Shown here piece after piece: positions 50,069 to 58,110 of a stretch of 64,000 nucleotides of DNA (the stretch's first letter is position 1; each line of letters starts with the position of its first letter). The notes beneath the pieces were generated by a model. That model was not told where the DNA came from and ran no database searches. It saw only the letters and a program-made list of their open reading frames with translations. The DNA is from Marinospirillum sp031581385 (GTDB taxonomy: Bacteria; Pseudomonadota; Gammaproteobacteria; Pseudomonadales; Halomonadaceae). Made by a program: the position numbers and the translations under genes. The stretch is from the NCBI RefSeq assembly GCF_044810985.1, contig NZ_CP085242.1, forward strand, positions 1 through 64,000, in the 5' to 3' direction.

Positions 50069-51745
50069 TCAGGGCAGGTCAGTCACTGCGCCTTTTGAGG
50101 CTGAGCCTACCGTACGGGCATATTTTGCCAGCACACCTCGGGTGTATTTGGGTTGGGGTGGCTGCCAGGCTTGTTGACGGCGTTCCAGTTCCTGGCTGGA
50201 AACCTCCAGCTCAATCCGGTTGTTGATGGCATCCAGGGTGATGGTATCGCCTTCTTCAACCAAAGCAATGGGGCCGCCTTCGGCTGCTTCGGGGGTGATA
50301 TGACCGACCACGAAGCCATGGCTGCCTCCAGAAAAACGACCATCGGTAATCAGCGCAACCTCGCTGCCCAGACCTCTGCCCATAATGGCCGAGGTAGGGC
50401 TGAGCATTTCTCGCATACCCGGCCCACCTTTGGGACCCTCGTAACGAATGACCAGCACATCACCGGTAACGACCTGGCCATCAAGAATTTTTGCCTGAGC
50501 TTCCTCTTCGGAGTGAAAGACCCGGGCCCGGCCGGTAAAGTGGGTGCCTTCCTTACCTGTGATTTTGGCAACCGCACCCGTGGGTGCCAGGTTGCCGTAT
50601 AAAATTCGCAGGTGGCTGTCTGCCTTGATGGGATTGTTGAAGGCATGAATGATGCTTTGATCTTCGGGGTAGGGCGCGACTTCAGCCAGGTTTTCAGCCA
50701 GTGTCTTGCCAGTGACGGTCAGGCAGTTACCATGCAGCATTCCGCGCTCTAACAGCATTTTCATCAGGGGCTGAATGCCGCCAATGGCAACCAATTCCGA
50801 CATCATATAATGGCCACTGGGCCGCAAGTCGGCCAGTACCGGCACGCGTTTGCCAATTTCGGTAAAGTCTTCCAACGATAAGTCCACACCTACCGTGCTG
50901 GCCATGGCCAGTAAATGCAGTACCGCATTGGTGGAGCCGCCCAGGGCAATGACGACCGTAATGGCATTTTCAAAGGCTTCCCGGGTCATGATGTCAGATG
51001 GCTTGATATCCTCTTCCAGCAGCTTGAGCACGGCAGAGCCCGCAGCGCGGCAATCTGCAATCTTGCTGTCGGATACTGCATTCTGAGCTGAGCTGCCCGG
51101 CAGACTCATGCCCATGGCTTCAATCGCCGAGGCCATGGTGTTGGCCGTATACATGCCCCCACAGGAACCCGGTCCGGGAATGGCGGTCTCTTCGATTTGC
51201 TTGACGTCAATCAGATCGAGCTTCCCCTGGGCATGGGCACCGACTGCCTCAAAGACGGAAATAATGTCAGTATGGTTTTCACCGGGCATGATGGTACCAC
51301 CGTAAACAAACACCGAGGGTCGATTCAGGCGTGCCAGACCCATTAGGCACCCCGGCATATTCTTGTCGCAGCCACCAATGGCTACCAAACCATCAAAACC
51401 CTCGCAACCCGCTACGGTTTCAATCGAGTCAGCAATCACTTCGCGGGAAACCAGCGAATACTTCATGCCTTCAGTGCCATTGGCAATACCATCCGACACG
51501 GTAATGGTATTGAATATCAGGGATTTACCACCTGCTTCATCGGCACCGGCGGCTGATTCTTCGGCCAGACGATTGATGTGCATATTGCAAGGGGTCAGAT
51601 TACTCCAGGTGGAAGCGATGCCTACCTGGGGTTTTTGAAAATCTTCATCCTTGAAACCCACGGCTCTTAACATGGCACGACTGGCTGATTTACCAATACC
51701 ATCGACCACGGGGGATGAATAACGGCGATTCTTTTCTTGTGGCAT
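50069..51745 (-). CDS. ilvD: dihydroxy-acid dehydratase
   Basis: A 558-residue iron-sulfur dehydratase in isoleucine/valine synthesis, producing the 2-oxo acids used by IlvE (also in this window). Markers: MPQEKNRRYSSPVVDGIGKSASRAMLRAVGF, GGCDKNMPGCLMGLARLNRPS with cluster cysteines, PGPGSCGGMYTANTMASAIEAMG and SGGSHGFVVGHITPEA near the end. The ATG at 51745 follows AGGAG; the frame is open to 51811 but begins with unrelated residues. Length is typical of the shorter [2Fe-2S]-type bacterial enzymes. It converges on merR with 11 nt between stops. Confidence 0.96.
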   Translation of the reverse strand: MPQEKNRRYSSPVVDGIGKSASRAMLRAVGFKDEDFQKPQVGIASTWSNLTPCNMHINRLAEESAAGADEAGGKSLIFNTITVSDGIANGTEGMKYSLVSREVIADSIETVAGCEGFDGLVAIGGCDKNMPGCLMGLARLNRPSVFVYGGTIMPGENHTDIISVFEAVGAHAQGKLDLIDVKQIEETAIPGPGSCGGMYTANTMASAIEAMGMSLPGSSAQNAVSDSKIADCRAAGSAVLKLLEEDIKPSDIMTREAFENAITVVIALGGSTNAVLHLLAMASTVGVDLSLEDFTEIGKRVPVLADLRPSGHYMMSELVAIGGIQPLMKMLLERGMLHGNCLTVTGKTLAENLAEVAPYPEDQSIIHAFNNPIKADSHLRILYGNLAPTGAVAKITGKEGTHFTGRARVFHSEEEAQAKILDGQVVTGDVLVIRYEGPKGGPGMREMLSPTSAIMGRGLGSEVALITDGRFSGGSHGFVVGHITPEAAEGGPIALVEEGDTITLDAINNRIELEVSSQELERRQQAWQPPQPKYTRGVLAKYARTVGSASKGAVTDLP

Positions 51746-51821
51746 GCTGAACTCCTGACAGGCTAGGTTATTGGAATTATCCTGACAGAAGCTTGTGGGT
51801 ACGGCAATCAAGACCTCTTTG

Positions 51822-52793
51822 CTATTTAAAAGCAGTTGGCAAAAACCTCAGGTTTTCCAGCATTTGGTAAAACAACGGCAGCTGCTCATCAGCCAGAGGC
51901 TCCAGGGTGGCAGCATTGATCATGTAGAAATCCCGGTAGCCACACTTGATGAATACCTGCAGCAGGTGGAAATAGTGGTCATCATCCGGTTGCCAGCGGT
52001 AGCTGATCAGCTGGGCAGGCATCAGGTCAGGGAGTTGCAGGTTTTGGTGTTCCAGCAGGCGATAATCGGCTGAATCCTGGAGTTGTTCCAGACGTTCATC
52101 CACCAGCTCTTGCATCCAGTCATTGCTGGAATAATCGTCCGGCTCAGCAAGAGTGATGCTGAAGGTGGGCTGGTAACCGGACATGCCGGGTGTCGCTGGG
52201 CCATAAAAGCGCAGTACTTCAGGTTTTTCTTCGATCGGCATCCAGCCATCCGGCAGCCAGGCGGAAAGCCGCAGGTGATGATGTGCCAGAAGACCACTGT
52301 CCGGGTCCAGGCTGGCTGGCCGATCTTCCGACAAGAGAATCAGTCTTGCCGACTTCAGCAACTGTTGAAATTGTGGCAGGTAGGTTTCAGCCCGATGGGC
52401 CGGGGCTCGACAGTTGATTGAGAACAGCAGATCATCCACCTGAACGCAGGCATCCAGAGCAATTTGCTCCCCCTGTTCATCCTTGATGGTCAGTTGCTGA
52501 TAAATGGCCGGAATGCCCGCCAGCGGCTGGACTTCACGCTGAACCAGCCGATGCCCCGGCAAGGCTGCGGTTTGTTCAGCCAACTGCAGATCCGCCTCCT
52601 GCTGACCGGGAAACAAACGTGTGCACCTGGTCAGAATACGCGCGCCGGGTTCATCCTCTGCATCCAGGTCATCGGCATAAATGACACTGTGGGTGGATTC
52701 ATCCTCCTGAAACTCCTCAAAACCCACCGGCAACAGCAGGGAAATTCGGCTTTGCCAACTGAAGAAGTGAATGCCGTCCGGTTGCTTGTTCAT
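51822..52793 (-). CDS. DcrB/DUF1795-like protein with duplicated domain
   Basis: A 323-residue soluble protein without a signal peptide. It appears to contain two tandem copies of a DcrB/PsbP-like (DUF1795) fold: about 10-155 (ISLLLPVGFEEFQEDESTHSVIYADD... ILTRCTRLFPGQQEADL) and about 170-318 (LRLSAWLPDGWMPIEEKPEVLRFYGPATPGMSGYQPTFSITLAEPDDYS). Each begins with a Leu-Pro-x-Gly-Phe/Trp strand and ends with FLPxAF or similar. No catalytic motif is visible. It lies 76 nt upstream of ilvD on the same strand. Confidence 0.6.
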   Translation of the reverse strand: MNKQPDGIHFFSWQSRISLLLPVGFEEFQEDESTHSVIYADDLDAEDEPGARILTRCTRLFPGQQEADLQLAEQTAALPGHRLVQREVQPLAGIPAIYQQLTIKDEQGEQIALDACVQVDDLLFSINCRAPAHRAETYLPQFQQLLKSARLILLSEDRPASLDPDSGLLAHHHLRLSAWLPDGWMPIEEKPEVLRFYGPATPGMSGYQPTFSITLAEPDDYSSNDWMQELVDERLEQLQDSADYRLLEHQNLQLPDLMPAQLISYRWQPDDDHYFHLLQVFIKCGYRDFYMINAATLEPLADEQLPLFYQMLENLRFLPTAFK

Positions 52794-53024
52794 GGGTTGA
52801 TCTCTGGGTCAGTAGTGTCGATAGGCTGGATAAAATCCAGTATAACATTGGCTTCCAGTCAATTTTTCTGGAGTTTTGACGCTGTTATTTTTCCGTTCTA
52901 GTCTAAGCGTGCTTGCCGAGAGGTCTGTTGGCTTTTGCTTCCCCTTTTGGACATTCAAAAAAACCAGTATTCTGATTGAGGTGCTGGTCACCCGGCAGAT
53001 GTCATCTCTCTTATATCCGAGCCT

Positions 53025-53774
53025 ATGAAAATCGTAACCTGGAACTGTAATGGTGCCTTGAGGCGCAAACTGGTTGAAGCTGGCAACCTGGAAGCAGATA
53101 TCCTTGTTGTTCAGGAATGTGAAAATCCTGAGCTGTCAACTCCGGCTTATCGGGAATGGGCTGGTGATTACCTGTGGGTGGGGGAATCAAAAAATCGCGG
53201 TATAGGTGTATTTCCTCGTAAAGAGCACCGGGTTCAGCAGTTGAATTGGAGTGGTGAGTTTTGTTTGTCAGGGCTGGAAGCTAAAAGCAGCTCGCTGCGC
53301 TGGCATTCAAAAGACTTAAGGCTGTTTTTGCCGTTTACGATCAATGAACAAATGACAGCGCTTGCTGTATGGACGAAAGGAAGTGGCAACCAGGCTTTTG
53401 GTTATATCGGTCAGCTCTGGAAGTATCTTCAGATACACAGAGCTGACCTTAGTGGCTCTAACACAATTCTTCTTGGTGATTTCAATAGCAATGCAATCTG
53501 GGATCAAGCTGATCGCTGGTGGAGTCACACAGGAGTTGTTGAAGAATTGGAGGCAATCGGTTTGCAAAGTCAGTATCACCACGACTTTCAGGAACTACAA
53601 GGTCAGGAATCAAAGCCGACATTTTTCCTGCAGAAGAATCGACAGAAGCCTTACCATATCGATTATGTGTTCACTTCCGCTGATTTGACTGAGAAGAGTT
53701 CACTTCATGTTGGTGAGCATGATGACTGGATCTCAGTTAGTGACCATGTTCCCCTGACCTTGAGCATTAACTAA
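53025..53774 (+). CDS. endonuclease/exonuclease/phosphatase family protein
   Basis: A 249-residue member of the EEP (DNase I-like) superfamily. N-terminal MKIVTWNCNGALRRKL with Asn, VVQECENPE with the metal glutamate, LLGDFNSNAIWD with Asp-Asn, and C-terminal IDYVFTSADL... VSDHVPLTLSIN with the Asp-His pair: a complete active site. The gene is more AT-rich in feel than its neighbours and stands beside a broken toxin-antitoxin pair, which hints at horizontal arrival. Substrates of this clade vary between DNA, RNA and phospholipids. There is only a weak ribosome site. Confidence 0.85.
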   Translation: MKIVTWNCNGALRRKLVEAGNLEADILVVQECENPELSTPAYREWAGDYLWVGESKNRGIGVFPRKEHRVQQLNWSGEFCLSGLEAKSSSLRWHSKDLRLFLPFTINEQMTALAVWTKGSGNQAFGYIGQLWKYLQIHRADLSGSNTILLGDFNSNAIWDQADRWWSHTGVVEELEAIGLQSQYHHDFQELQGQESKPTFFLQKNRQKPYHIDYVFTSADLTEKSSLHVGEHDDWISVSDHVPLTLSIN

Positions 53775-53797
53775 TAATAAATTTCTGTCTGATTTTG

Positions 53798-54073
53798 TCA
53801 GCCAGCCCGTCGGCTTTCGTTTACATCATCTGCAAGCCAGGCCTTGATTAGTGACTGGTAAGGCATATCCCGCTTATCGGCCTCAACTTTAATCCGGTCA
53901 AGCAAGGCTTCAGGCAAGCGCAGTGAAATGGTTTTGGTGGAGGGTTTTAATTTCGGAAGAGAAACTGTTTCTGCCTGTTTCCAATCAACGTAGTCAGATG
54001 AGTCATGGTTTTCCCAGAAAGCTCTTTCTTCAGCTTCAGTTTTGAATTCAGGTGTTTTTTTTGGCTTGCTCAT
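53798..54073 (-). CDS. brnA: BrnA-family antitoxin (orphan)
   Basis: A 91-residue protein with the BrnA pattern: a polar N terminus (FKTEAEERAFWENHDSSDYVDWKQAE), then a C-terminal ribbon-helix-helix with TISLRLPEALLDRIKVEADKRDMPYQSLIKAWLADDV. BrnA neutralises the RNase toxin BrnT and represses the operon. Here the usual upstream brnT is missing apart from its last codons (see the next entry), so the antitoxin is orphaned. GAGGG lies seven bases before the ATG. Confidence 0.85.
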   Translation of the reverse strand: MSKPKKTPEFKTEAEERAFWENHDSSDYVDWKQAETVSLPKLKPSTKTISLRLPEALLDRIKVEADKRDMPYQSLIKAWLADDVNESRRAG

Positions 54074-54122
54074 AAACAGCCCTCTCTTTACGGTGCATAT
54101 CGCGAGCAGAAATCACTCTGAT
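54048..54122 (-). pseudogene. brnT: relic of the 3' end of brnT toxin gene
   Basis: In the frame overlapping the brnA start, 24 codons read IRVISARDMHRKERAVYEQA then KKNT, ending in a stop at 54048-54050. This is the conserved C-terminal helix of BrnT toxins (RVISARxxxRxERxxYE). An in-frame stop (54123-54125) precedes it, and further upstream the DNA belongs to the AraC gene region, so the first three quarters of the toxin are gone. The overlap with the brnA ATG is the arrangement seen in intact brnTA operons. Confidence 0.75.
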
Positions 54123-54195
54123 TCAGTGTCTCTTGATTCCTTGAATAACAGCGGGGATGATTCCACGGTAATGAGTGCTTGTAAAGGAGATCGTA

Positions 54196-55089
54196 TTGAG
54201 CATCCAGCAAGAAGACTGGCTGACCCGTTTGGTTCAGCCTCTGGGTATCCACGGGCAGTTATTCCATGTCGGCAAGCATTGTGGCAATTGGTTGCTGGAG
54301 CATGATGTGCCGCAGGACCCCAGTTTTCATCTGGTGACTGAAGGGGAGTGCTGGCTGGTCTGGCCGGATGGAGAAAAAATTCTTTTGCAGAAAGGGGATC
54401 TGCTGTTTTTTTCGCAGGATCGTCGCCATCAGCTTTTGCCGGTTGATCCCGGGCAGCAGGCCAGCAGAGAAGTTGACCTTCAGGAACCGGTTGAAGGTGT
54501 AGGGCTGGTGTGTGGTTACTTTCGGTTTCGGCAGGGGTATTTGCCGGGTTGGTTTCGTCAATTGCCACCCTTGCTGCATCTTAAAAGGCAGCAGGGTTCG
54601 ACAACCGCCTTGGGATATCTTTTGCAATTGTTGGTTACTGAAGCAGGGCAGCAGGATCTGGGTTCTGTGCATATTCTGGAGCTGCTTGCTGAACCCCTGT
54701 TGATTTACCTGTTGCGGGCTGCTCTGGAACAAAATGCGGTCACCCGGTCTGAGCTGGAAAACTGCGTTCCTGCCTATATTGATCAGGCTCTGGCCTTGAT
54801 GCATGCCAGCCCGGAAAATGCTTGGGGAGTCACCGCACTGGCCAAGGAGGTGGGCGTAGCCCGTTCCCTTCTGGCGAAAAACTTTCAGGAAACCCAGGGC
54901 ATGCCACCGGGCGAATACCTGCGCCACCTGCGTATGCACAGGGCAAGGCAGCAACTGGCACAGGGGAAGTCTGTGCTGGAAGTCACCATGAATGTCGGTT
55001 ATCGCTCAGAAAGTGCCTTTCGTAAAGCCTTCAAGGATTTTTGGCAGGATGCGCCAGGGCAGGTGAGGCGGACGCAGGCAGTCAAATAA
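54196..55089 (+). CDS. AraC-family transcriptional regulator with cupin sensor domain
   Basis: A 297-residue regulator. An N-terminal cupin (about 5-130, with FHLVTEGECWLVWPDGEKILLQKGDLLFFSQDRRHQL) of the cupin_6 type precedes an AraC DNA-binding domain (about 195-295, VTALAKEVGVARSLLAKNFQETQGMPPGEYLRHLRMHRARQQLAQGKSVLEVTMNVGYRSESAFRKAFKDFWQ). I assign a TTG start at 54196 because AAGGAG is six bases upstream; a GTG at 54175 would include the ribosome site. Regulators of this type usually control an adjacent oxidoreductase or AhpD-like gene; here that is the next gene, 80 nt on. Confidence 0.9.
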   Translation: MSIQQEDWLTRLVQPLGIHGQLFHVGKHCGNWLLEHDVPQDPSFHLVTEGECWLVWPDGEKILLQKGDLLFFSQDRRHQLLPVDPGQQASREVDLQEPVEGVGLVCGYFRFRQGYLPGWFRQLPPLLHLKRQQGSTTALGYLLQLLVTEAGQQDLGSVHILELLAEPLLIYLLRAALEQNAVTRSELENCVPAYIDQALALMHASPENAWGVTALAKEVGVARSLLAKNFQETQGMPPGEYLRHLRMHRARQQLAQGKSVLEVTMNVGYRSESAFRKAFKDFWQDAPGQVRRTQAVK

Positions 55090-55169
55090 AAGACGCTGTG
55101 ACCGTTTTCATAGAGCTGGCTTGGTTATGCTGAAAGTGAATTCTCGAATCATTGAAAAAGGAGTCAGCT

Positions 55170-55718
55170 ATGGCCGACTTTACTCTGCACACGCCTGAAA
55201 CTGCACCGAGTACGGCAAAGGAACGTTTGCAAGCCACTGAGGACAAGCTGGGCTTTGTTCCTTCCATGTATGGCATGATGGCTAATGCGCCGACCCTGTT
55301 GGAAGGCTATCAGACGCTTTCTGATATTTTTGGACGCTCAAGCCTATCCCCGCAGGAGCAGCAGGTCGTCTTGCTGGCCGTCAGTGTGGCCAACCAATGT
55401 GAATTCTGTGTGGCGGCCCACACCACCCTGGCTCAGGGGGCCGGAGTGGATGAAGAGATCATTCAGGCATTGCGTGATGGCGATTCCATTGGTGACCCAC
55501 GCATGGCCGCCCTGGCCAAGGTCACCCAGGCTATTGTCGGTAAGCAAGGTTGGGCCGGAAAGGAAGTGGATGAATTTCTAGAGGCCGGTTTTGAACAGCA
55601 ACAGGTGATGGAGGTGATACTGGCTGCGGGTCTGAAAACCCTCAGCAACTATACTAACCACCTGAGCAACCCGCCGCTGAATGAGGCCTTCGCTAAAAAT
55701 GCCTGGAACGCTCGCTGA
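55170..55718 (+). CDS. carboxymuconolactone decarboxylase family (AhpD-like) protein
   Basis: A 182-residue helical protein of the AhpD/CMD superfamily. The redox motif CEFCVAAHTT (Cys-x-x-Cys with the downstream His) predicts peroxidase or disulfide reductase activity rather than decarboxylation. N-terminal APSTAKERLQATEDKLGFVPSMYGMMANAPTLLEGYQTLSDIFG is typical of the proteins encoded with AraC or ECF regulators. AGGAG precedes the ATG at 55170. Its last 20 nt overlap the sigma factor gene, so synthesis of the two is linked. Confidence 0.9.
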   Translation: MADFTLHTPETAPSTAKERLQATEDKLGFVPSMYGMMANAPTLLEGYQTLSDIFGRSSLSPQEQQVVLLAVSVANQCEFCVAAHTTLAQGAGVDEEIIQALRDGDSIGDPRMAALAKVTQAIVGKQGWAGKEVDEFLEAGFEQQQVMEVILAAGLKTLSNYTNHLSNPPLNEAFAKNAWNAR

Positions 55719-56295
55719 ACCAGCCACTTATCAAGAGCGCCTGGAAAAACTCAGGCCGCGGTTGCTGGCTTTTGCCCGTCTGCAACTGAGGTTTGATGAC
55801 CAGGCTGAAGATGCCGTTCAGGAAGCTCTGCTCGGAGCGCTCAACAAGCTGGACAGCTTTGATGGGCGTTCCCAGTTTGAAACCTGGGTGTTCGGCATTT
55901 TGCGCTTTAAAATTCTGGATATCTTTCGCAATCAGAAACGCCGCGCCAACTGGATGCTGAGTGAAGAAGCCTGGCCCAGTGAGGAAGAACTGGACCGGCA
56001 ATTCAAAAGCTCCGGCTTCTGGGCTAGGGATGCTCACCCTCAAGCCTGGGGTGATCCTGAAGAGGCCTTGGCTTCCAGTCACTTCTGGCGGGTTTTTGAT
56101 GCCTGCATGCTGCATTTGCCGGATGTACCGGCGCGAGTGTTTTCTCTGCGCGAACTGATGGAAGTGGATATCTGCGAAATCTGCGAACTATTGGGCATCA
56201 GCGAAAACAACTGCTCGGTCATTCTCTACCGGGCACGAATGAAGCTGCGCCTGTGTCTGGAAAGAGGCTGGCTCAGTGAGGAGGCCGCATGCTGA
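55699..56295 (+). CDS. ECF-type sigma factor
   Basis: A 198-residue sigma-70-family factor with only regions 2 and 4. Region 2 (about 15-85) has LLAFARLQLRFDDQAEDAVQEALLGALNKLDSFDGRSQFETWVFGILRFKILDIFR, and region 4 (about 135-190) has LPDVPARVFSLRELMEVDICEICELLGISENNCSVILYRARMKLR. An insert of about 40 residues lies between them. The gene begins inside the AhpD-like gene and its own end overlaps the zinc-finger gene by 7 nt, the usual sigma/anti-sigma coupling. Resembles the family sometimes annotated TIGR02943. Confidence 0.9.
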   Translation: MPGTLAEPATYQERLEKLRPRLLAFARLQLRFDDQAEDAVQEALLGALNKLDSFDGRSQFETWVFGILRFKILDIFRNQKRRANWMLSEEAWPSEEELDRQFKSSGFWARDAHPQAWGDPEEALASSHFWRVFDACMLHLPDVPARVFSLRELMEVDICEICELLGISENNCSVILYRARMKLRLCLERGWLSEEAAC

Positions 56296-56492
56296 CTTGC
56301 AAACAAGCCACCCAACTGATGTCGGCTAGTCAGGATCGAACTCTGACTCGCAAGGAACACTGGAGCCTGAAAATGCATGAAATGCTCTGCAAAGGCTGCC
56401 GCAATTGTCATCAACAAATAGATTTGTTGCATCAGCTCGGTCCGGAATGGCAAAAACGCTTGGAAGCTGATGAATCAGGAGATCAAAAATGA
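56289..56492 (+). CDS. zinc-finger anti-sigma factor (zf-HC2)
   Basis: A 67-residue protein with an N-terminal LTCKQATQLMSASQDRTLTRKEHWSLKMHEMLCKGCRNC, where His-x3-Cys-x2-Cys (MHEMLCKGC) is the zinc-binding HxxxCxxC core. No membrane helix, so it is a soluble anti-sigma factor that should bind and silence the sigma factor encoded just upstream and release it under redox or metal stress. Overlaps the sigma gene by 7 nt and the next gene by 4 nt (ATGA). Confidence 0.85.
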   Translation: MLTCKQATQLMSASQDRTLTRKEHWSLKMHEMLCKGCRNCHQQIDLLHQLGPEWQKRLEADESGDQK

Positions 56493-56758
56493 ATGGAAAA
56501 GCGGCCTATTATTGCTCCCTCTGCCTGCTGCCTCGTGTAGTGGGCAACTCTGTCAAAATCGCTCTGGTTGTGGGTATTATCCTTAACCTGATCAACCAGA
56601 GTAGCGCTCTCTGGGGTGATGCCAGTCCCAGTTGGCCTCACTTTTTCATGAACTTTCTCGTTCCCTTTTGTGTTGCCACCTACAGTGCCGTAAAAAATGA
56701 AATCAGCCATCGAAAACACCAGCATGAATACACCAGTCAACCCACGGAGTCACCCTGA
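56489..56758 (+). CDS. NrtS-like nitrate/nitrite transporter
   Basis: An 89-residue protein with two membrane helices, RVVGNSVKIALVVGIILNLINQSSALWGDASPSWPHFFMNFLVPFCVATYSAVKNEI, matching the small NrtS family first described as a nitrate/nitrite transporter in marine cyanobacteria. It is the last gene of the AhpD-sigma-anti-sigma unit, being coupled by ATGA to the anti-sigma gene. Its stop codon lies inside a hairpin shared with the convergent gene. Confidence 0.75.
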   Translation: MNGKAAYYCSLCLLPRVVGNSVKIALVVGIILNLINQSSALWGDASPSWPHFFMNFLVPFCVATYSAVKNEISHRKHQHEYTSQPTESP

Positions 56759-56771
56759 TTGAGGGGTGACT
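56748..56771. terminator. hairpin spanning two convergent stop codons
   Basis: AGTCACCC (56748-56755) pairs with GGGTGACT (56764-56771) around an 8-nt loop. The stop codons of the NrtS-like gene and of the convergent membrane protein gene both fall in it. No T-tract follows on either strand, so it may protect mRNA ends rather than terminate by itself. Confidence 0.45.
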
Positions 56772-57250
56772 GCATCAAGCGATCGGCGGGTTGTTTTCAG
56801 CTTTTCACTCGTCAAATACAAGAAAATACTGAGGGCCATTAAAAGCAGGGCTGTGCTGCAAATGATTGCCACCGGGTAATACAGGTTTCCTGCCAGCTCT
56901 AACTGACTGTATTTAATAACCATAATCAAGCCCTCCAGTGATAGGGCAACACAAACCATGCCTATAAACCGGGGCAAGGTTTTTCTTAAACTGGTCACGG
57001 CATCCTCTTTTTCCATGCTGTCGGAATATTCTTTGTTGATGACCAGTGCCAGTTCAAAGACAGCCAGGGCAATAATTGCGGTGTTGATGCTTTGCAGAAA
57101 TATATCAATGGCATTGGATCCATTTATGATGCCATAGACAATATTGACCATTAATGACAGGATGCTGCCCCCGGCCAGGCCTAAGAAAATCAGTGTCAGC
57201 GATTTTGCAATCAGTGGCTTGATTACGGAATTGATAGTGTGATTCATCAT
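56750..57250 (-). CDS. four-helix membrane protein of unknown function
   Basis: A 166-residue protein with four hydrophobic segments (about 14-38, 48-68, 95-115, 122-146) and a charged loop in the middle (VINKEYSDSMEKEDAVTSLRKTLPRFIG). The EYSDS...LRKTLPRFIGMVCVALSLEGLIMVIKYSQ stretch resembles small bacterial inner membrane proteins annotated only as hypothetical. I assign no function. The ribosome site is weak. It stands alone on the minus strand. Confidence 0.7.
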   Translation of the reverse strand: MMNHTINSVIKPLIAKSLTLIFLGLAGGSILSLMVNIVYGIINGSNAIDIFLQSINTAIIALAVFELALVINKEYSDSMEKEDAVTSLRKTLPRFIGMVCVALSLEGLIMVIKYSQLELAGNLYYPVAIICSTALLLMALSIFLYLTSEKLKTTRRSLDAVTPQSG

Positions 57251-57411
57251 GGGGTTCAGCCATTGTGAAAGCTCAATGAGGGCGGCTCAAATGATGAGCC
57301 TGGACCCGGCCGGGGATGCTTTCCTGGGTTGGTGTGCCGGGCATTGTAACACCTCGGTGGTGTGATCACCCTGTTTGTGGTGGTTCGCCGTACCTGTAAT
57401 TTGGAGTCTCC

Positions 57412-58080
57412 ATGCTAAAACCCCAGGTCATTTTCTTTGATGTGAATGAAACCCTTCTGGATCTGAAACCCGTCAAGGAAAGTATAGGTGAAGCTTTGGG
57501 CGGTCGCCCCGAGTTGGTGCCCCTCTGGTTCACCACGCTGCTGCAATATTCACTGGTGACCACGGTAGCGGATCACTATCGGGACTTTGCTGAAATTGCT
57601 GTCGCCTGCTTGCAAATGACTGCAAGGAACCAGGGAATAGAACTGGATGAAGCTACAGCAAAAAAGGCAGTTGCCCCGATTCGTGCTTTACCGGCGCACC
57701 CGGATGTTGTTCCGGCCCTTGAGCGCCTGAATGCTGCCGGTTACCGGCTCTTTGCCCTGACCAACTCCTCACGAGCCGCCGTTGCTGACCAATTGCAGAA
57801 TGCCGGGCTTTCCTCGTTGTTTGAGGCCGCCTTGAGTGTCGAAGAGGTGGGACTCTACAAACCGCATACCCGTGTTTACCACTGGGCTACCCAGCAGGCA
57901 GGGGTGGCGGCATCAGACTGTTTGTTGGTGGCTGCTCATGGCTGGGATGTGGCCGGAGCCTCCTGGGCGGGTATGCAGTCAGCCTTTGTTGCACGCCCCG
58001 GCCAGCAACCCTTTCCTTTAGGCCCTGCCTCAGATCTGGAAGTGACCTCCCTGAAGGAGTTGGCCGACCTCCTGGCATAG
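57412..58080 (+). CDS. haloacid dehalogenase, type II (HAD superfamily)
   Basis: A 222-residue HAD hydrolase. The nucleophile aspartate is in VIFFDVNETLLDL (motif I), motif II serine in FALTNSSRAA, motif III lysine in EEVGLYKPHTRVYHWA, and the acidic motif IV in LLVAAHGWDVAGASWAG. These segments follow L-2-haloacid dehalogenase type II, although motif IV has H-G-W-D as in many plain phosphatases of that subgroup. GGAG precedes the ATG. It ends near a short perfect hairpin. Confidence 0.88.
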   Translation: MLKPQVIFFDVNETLLDLKPVKESIGEALGGRPELVPLWFTTLLQYSLVTTVADHYRDFAEIAVACLQMTARNQGIELDEATAKKAVAPIRALPAHPDVVPALERLNAAGYRLFALTNSSRAAVADQLQNAGLSSLFEAALSVEEVGLYKPHTRVYHWATQQAGVAASDCLLVAAHGWDVAGASWAGMQSAFVARPGQQPFPLGPASDLEVTSLKELADLLA

Positions 58081-58091
58081 CCTGTCATCCG

Positions 58092-58110
58092 ACCCTTGCC
58101 CGGCAAGGGT
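58092..58110. terminator. short perfect hairpin between convergent genes
   Basis: ACCCTTGCC and GGCAAGGGT form a perfect 9-bp inverted repeat with a 1-nt centre, overlapping the stop of the DUF924 gene. It is followed by an A-rich run on the + strand, which becomes a T-run before the hairpin in the other direction, so termination efficiency is uncertain. Confidence 0.45.
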
